Source of the DNA: Micromonospora sp. CB01531
Lineage (GTDB): Bacteria; Actinomycetota; Actinomycetes; Mycobacteriales; Micromonosporaceae
Assembly (NCBI RefSeq): GCF_001905095.1
Contig: NZ_LWLS01000100.1
Location: 1-49,814, forward strand
Direction of reading: 5' to 3'
Length of the DNA stretch: 49,814 bases
The notes beneath the pieces are model-generated. The model was not told where the DNA came from, made no database searches, and worked only from the letters and a program-made list of their open reading frames with translations. This document shows positions 46,389 through 49,814 of the stretch, piece by piece; positions within the stretch are counted from its first letter, which is position 1; each line of letters opens with the position of its first letter. The translations under genes were made by a program, and so were the position numbers.

Positions 46389-49300
46389 GGCAGTCTCCGG
46401 CGGAGGACGGCGCCGATCTGGTCCACCGCCGGTTGCTCCATCATGTCGTTGTGCGCGCCTGAGACCGGGTGTTGTTCGACCTGTCCGGTCACGTAGGGCT
46501 CCCAGCCGAGGTGCGGCTGGTCACCCTCGACCGAGAAGAACAGCACGTCACCCTCGAACACCTCAGGCTTGGACTCCCGGACGATCGCGCGGGTGTTGAT
46601 CGCGGCGTCCACGAACGCCGGGAAGATCCAGTCGCCGAGATGCTCCCAGCCGCCGTATTCCTCCCGCAGCAGCGCCAGGACAGCTTCCCGGTCCCGCTGC
46701 CGGCCGTCGTCCCGCCCGAGGAATTCGACGATCCGGCGCAGGACCATGTCCTCGTCGTCGTCACCCTGCCGGCGGTGCCAGTCGGGCACGTACGAGTCAA
46801 GCAGCGCCAGGAAGCTGACCTGCTCACCCTCTTGTTGTAGGGCCGTGGCGACGGCATGTGCCACATTGCCGCCGGAGGACCAGCCCAGCAGACGGTACGG
46901 CCCGTGCGGCGCGACCGAGCGGATCTGCTCCACGTAGTCGAGCGCCATCTCCGCCACCGAGCGGGGCAACCGTTCGGGCTCCAGGATCCCGCGGGCCTGC
47001 AGGCCGTACACCGGAACATCGGCCGGCACGTGCTCGGCGAGCCGGCGGTACGCCCAGCTCAGCCCGTACAGCTCATGGATGCAGAACAGCGGCGGCTCGC
47101 TGCCCCACGCCCGGATCGGCAGCAGCACAGCGACATCATCTCGGCCGGTCCGCTCGCCGATCCGCTCGGCGAGCGCGGCGACCGTGGGCGACTCGAACAC
47201 AGTCCGGATGCTCACGTCCCCACCCAGTTCGGCGCGCACCCGGCTGACCAGCCGGATCGCCAGCAAGGACTGGCCGCCCAGCTCGAAGAAGTCGTCGTCG
47301 ATGCCGATCTCCGGCACGTCCAAGATCTGGCCGAACAACCGGCACAGCGCCTCTTCGCGGTCGGTCCGCGGCGGACGGCGCGGTCCCCGGTCCGCCCGGG
47401 CCGCGTGGGGCAGGGCACGCCGGTCCAGCTTGCCGTTGTGCGACAGCGGCAGCCCGTCGAGCACGACCATGGCGTCGGGGACCATCGGCAGCGGCAGCTG
47501 CTCCCGCAGGTGCCCGCGCACGTCCTCGACCAGGCGGTCCGGGTCGGACCATCGCGTCGCCTGTGGCGGATTGGTGCCGCCGCGCACCTCGCGGACGGCG
47601 TACAGCGTCACCAGCCGGGTGCGGTGCAGCGCCGAGGTAACGCCGGAAGTGACCTGGAAGCCCTTCCCCTTGAGGAGTTCGGTGATCGCGTCGAGGCGGC
47701 CGTCCACGTCGTGCACCTCGGCGACGACCTGGTCGATGATCGGCCAGTGCGCGTCCTCGATGCCGCGCAGGATGTCCTCCTCGCTCTTCTCCGCGTCGAC
47801 CTTCAACAGGTCGATGCGGTCGACCCTGGTCTCGCGGATCATCTGGGACAGCGTGCGCACCCGGGTCGACACGATCTCCTGCCGCATCCGGTCGCTGACC
47901 AGCTCGTCCACCATCGCACGCAGGCCCTCGACTCCCGGCTCGGTGACCTCCTGCCAGGTCTGTTCCGTGTACGCCTGGACGACCGTCCGGTCCTCGTCGG
48001 TGTCCGCGTAGCGCCCGGACATGATGGACAGCTCCGGGTAGTAGGCGAACGTCACCGTCCCGTCGGCGTCGGACAGGCCCATCGGGTGCAGCCGCGCGTT
48101 GACGCCGTGCAACCGGGTGTTGAGCGCGAGCACGTGGAACAGGTCCGGGATCGGCTCGAAGGCGTGCACCACACCCTTGGGGGCGCGCGCCGCGGCGTAC
48201 AGCGTGAACATGCCGATGTGCGCGCCGACGTCGAACACGCACGCGTCCTCCGCGATGACGATGCCGTTGCGCAGGTACTCCTCGTTCTCCCAGATCTCCT
48301 CGCGCAAGAACGTGGTTTCCGACCGGTTGCGGTAGAAGACCGACATCCCGTCCGGGAAGGTCATGCGCGGTACGCCGTCGGCGGTGCCGTCCTTCTCCAG
48401 TGCTAACAGCGCCCGGACCGCGGCCGCCTTGGACCCGTCCGGCACCAGGTAGCCGACCAGCCGCTGCTCGCCGCGTTGGTCGACGTCGAGCGTCACGACG
48501 GCCTCGGCCACTGCCTCGTGCTCCAGGATCGTGCTTTCGATCTCGCCGAGCTCGATTCGCATGCCGCGGAGTTTGACCTGGTGGTCGACGCGGCCGAGGA
48601 AGTCGAGGGTGCCGTCGGGGAGCCAGCGGGCGAGGTCGCCGGTGCGGTAGAGGCGGCTGCCGGGGGTGCCGTGCGGGTTGGCGGTGAAGCGTTCGGCGGT
48701 GAGGTCGGGGCGGTTGTGGTAGCCGCGGGCGAGTTGGACGCCGGCCAGGTAGAGCTCGCCGGGGACGCCGGGTGGCAGCGGCCGGAGGCGCCGGTCCAGC
48801 ACGTACACCTGGGTGTTCCAGACCGGCCGGCCGATCGGCACCGAGGCACCTTGCCGGCCGGGGGTGCAGGGGGCGAAGGTGACGTCCACCGCGGCCTCCG
48901 TGGGCCCGTAGAGGTTGAAGAGTCCGGCCTGCAGCGTCGCGTGGAACTTCTCGGCCAGGTGGGTGGGCAGCGCCTCGCCGCTGCAGATGACCCGCGTGAG
49001 GCTGCGGCAGGCCGTGGTGGCCGGCTCCTGGAGGAAGGTGGCGAGCATCGACGGTACGAAATGGATGGTCGTGATCCGCTCACGCTGGATCAGGGCGGCC
49101 AGGTAGTCGGGCTCGCGGTGGCCGTCCGGCTTGGCCATCACGAGGGTTGCGCCCACGAGGACCGGCCAGAAGAACTCCCACACCGAGACGTCGAAGCCGG
49201 CCGGCGTCTTCTGCAGAACCCGGTCCTCGGGCGTGAGCCCGAATTCGGCCTGCATCCAGTCGAGGCGGTTGACGATCGACCGGTGCGACACCATGACGCC

Positions 49301-49814
49301 CTTGGGTCGGCCGGTGGAACCGGAGGTGTAGATGAGGTACGCGGTGTGGTCTGGGTGGGTTCCGGGCGTCGGGTTGGTGGTGGGCCGGGCGGCCACGGCC
49401 GCAGCGGTTTCCGGGTCGTCGAGGTAGAGAACGGGGACGCCCTTCGCGCCGTTGCCGGTGGTGGTGATGAGCAGCCGGGGCCGGGCGTCCGCGAGCAGCT
49501 GCTGGATGCGGGTGGCGGGGTGGTCCGGGTCGATGGGGAGGTAGGCGGCCCCGGTCTTGCCGATGGCCAGCAGGGTGATGAGCAGCTGGGTGCTGCGGGG
49601 CACTGCGACGGCGACGGTGGTGTCGAGGCCTGCGCCGAGGTGGTGAGCAAGCTGATTGGCGCGGTCGTTGAGTTGTTGGTAGGTGAGCGTGGTGGCGGCG
49701 TCGGTGACCGCGATGGCGTATGGAGTGCGCGCGGCTTGCTGCTCGAAACGTGCGGTCAGCGTGCCCGGGCGATGCTCGGCGGTGGTGTTGTTCCAGGTGG
49801 TGAGGATCTGGTGG
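46385..49814 (-). CDS. NRPS3 (partial): A-[FkbM methyltransferase]-A-T-TE, runs off the right edge
   Basis: The frame is open to the window edge and begins in a C-A linker, so a C domain probably lies outside. The A core (49.8-48.5 kb) has TSGSTGRPKG and the pocket D V W H I S L V, a serine-type code. Between A8 (KLRGMRIELGEIE) and A9 (LPLPMVP) sits an FkbM-type methyltransferase (about 48.37-47.6 kb; SAM loop FDVGAHIG). A10 (HNGKLDRR) is intact. The T serine is in LGGQS (47267-47269). A type I thioesterase follows (47.1 kb to the end): GWSSGGN nucleophile, LLDSY, and His in GAHNDMM. KtzH of kutzneride, known for O-methyl-serine, also has a methyltransferase inserted between A8 and A9, so O-methylserine is the likely residue. 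As the TE-bearing protein it should act last. Confidence 0.9.
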   Translation of the reverse strand, partial: HQILTTWNNTTAEHRPGTLTARFEQQAARTPYAIAVTDAATTLTYQQLNDRANQLAHHLGAGLDTTVAVAVPRSTQLLITLLAIGKTGAAYLPIDPDHPATRIQQLLADARPRLLITTTGNGAKGVPVLYLDDPETAAAVAARPTTNPTPGTHPDHTAYLIYTSGSTGRPKGVMVSHRSIVNRLDWMQAEFGLTPEDRVLQKTPAGFDVSVWEFFWPVLVGATLVMAKPDGHREPDYLAALIQRERITTIHFVPSMLATFLQEPATTACRSLTRVICSGEALPTHLAEKFHATLQAGLFNLYGPTEAAVDVTFAPCTPGRQGASVPIGRPVWNTQVYVLDRRLRPLPPGVPGELYLAGVQLARGYHNRPDLTAERFTANPHGTPGSRLYRTGDLARWLPDGTLDFLGRVDHQVKLRGMRIELGEIESTILEHEAVAEAVVTLDVDQRGEQRLVGYLVPDGSKAAAVRALLALEKDGTADGVPRMTFPDGMSVFYRNRSETTFLREEIWENEEYLRNGIVIAEDACVFDVGAHIGMFTLYAAARAPKGVVHAFEPIPDLFHVLALNTRLHGVNARLHPMGLSDADGTVTFAYYPELSIMSGRYADTDEDRTVVQAYTEQTWQEVTEPGVEGLRAMVDELVSDRMRQEIVSTRVRTLSQMIRETRVDRIDLLKVDAEKSEEDILRGIEDAHWPIIDQVVAEVHDVDGRLDAITELLKGKGFQVTSGVTSALHRTRLVTLYAVREVRGGTNPPQATRWSDPDRLVEDVRGHLREQLPLPMVPDAMVVLDGLPLSHNGKLDRRALPHAARADRGPRRPPRTDREEALCRLFGQILDVPEIGIDDDFFELGGQSLLAIRLVSRVRAELGGDVSIRTVFESPTVAALAERIGERTGRDDVAVLLPIRAWGSEPPLFCIHELYGLSWAYRRLAEHVPADVPVYGLQARGILEPERLPRSVAEMALDYVEQIRSVAPHGPYRLLGWSSGGNVAHAVATALQQEGEQVSFLALLDSYVPDWHRRQGDDDEDMVLRRIVEFLGRDDGRQRDREAVLALLREEYGGWEHLGDWIFPAFVDAAINTRAIVRESKPEVFEGDVLFFSVEGDQPHLGWEPYVTGQVEQHPVSGAHNDMMEQPAVDQIGAVLRRRLP

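Overview
The window is high-GC DNA with GTG and TTG starts, strong GGAGG ribosome sites and tightly overlapped operons. It also carries a GH115 xylan enzyme and a large NRPS locus. This points to a filamentous actinomycete; Micromonosporaceae (Actinoplanes/Micromonospora type) is my guess, not something the sequence proves.

Left part (1-10.7 kb): a carbohydrate locus. It has a Tat-exported six-hairpin glycosidase (665-2887, minus), a LacI-family regulator (4593-5621, minus) and a divergent secreted GH115 alpha-glucuronidase-like enzyme (5702-10636) with two near-identical C-terminal modules. A tnpB-only IS200/IS605-type element (2888-4244) sits exactly between the glycosidase start codon and its original ribosome site.

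Middle-left (10.7-16.2 kb): a patchwork of a small secreted Cys-rich protein, IS5- and IS3-type transposase remnants, a truncated DinB/DUF664 start, an orphan mraY (13175-14278) and a NERD-domain protein. The mraY lies outside any murein gene context and next to a peptide antibiotic cluster, so self-resistance is a reasonable hypothesis.

16.2 kb to the right edge: a nonribosomal peptide cluster that runs off the window. Minus operon 1 is LLM monooxygenase - NRPS1 (C-A-T-E) - CPBP protease. Divergent from it are an ACP and an acyl-CoA dehydrogenase. Minus operon 2 is AsnB - A-T didomain - a hybrid protein with a PP-loop ATPase embedded in adenylation-domain C-terminal sequence plus a degenerate E-like domain - amino acid racemase. 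The plus operon is MbtH - NRPS2 (C-A-T-C-A(truncated)-T) - FMN reductase - GHMP kinase - cysteine-synthase-like PLP enzyme - ATP-grasp - [second tnpB element] - argininosuccinate-lyase-like enzyme. The right minus operon is NRPS3 (A-FkbM methyltransferase-A-T-TE, partial) - SbnA-like - SbnB-like - a collapsed ABC exporter remnant.

How it fits together: SbnA/SbnB would make L-2,3-diaminopropionate. The kinase/PLP/ATP-grasp/lyase set looks like the type linked to 2,3-diaminobutyrate from threonine. Both complete A domains of NRPS1 and NRPS2 carry acidic (E278, D330/D331) diamino-acid-like pockets. NRPS3 has a serine-like code and an inserted methyltransferase, suggesting O-methylserine, and it ends in a thioesterase. 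One NRPS2 module has no usable A domain and must be loaded in trans, perhaps by the A-T didomain after modification by the PP-loop hybrid. Two divergent promoters carry 11-bp-phased repeats exactly 8 bp before a TANNNT box, the known layout of SARP activator sites. I cannot match the whole set to a known product.

The two tnpB elements (about 95% identical proteins, inverted) share the flank GTCAT, which reads ATGAC on the other strand. Both therefore landed at a start codon and cut a gene from its ribosome site. In the second case this is the lyase of the diamino-acid pathway, so the cluster may be impaired in this strain.
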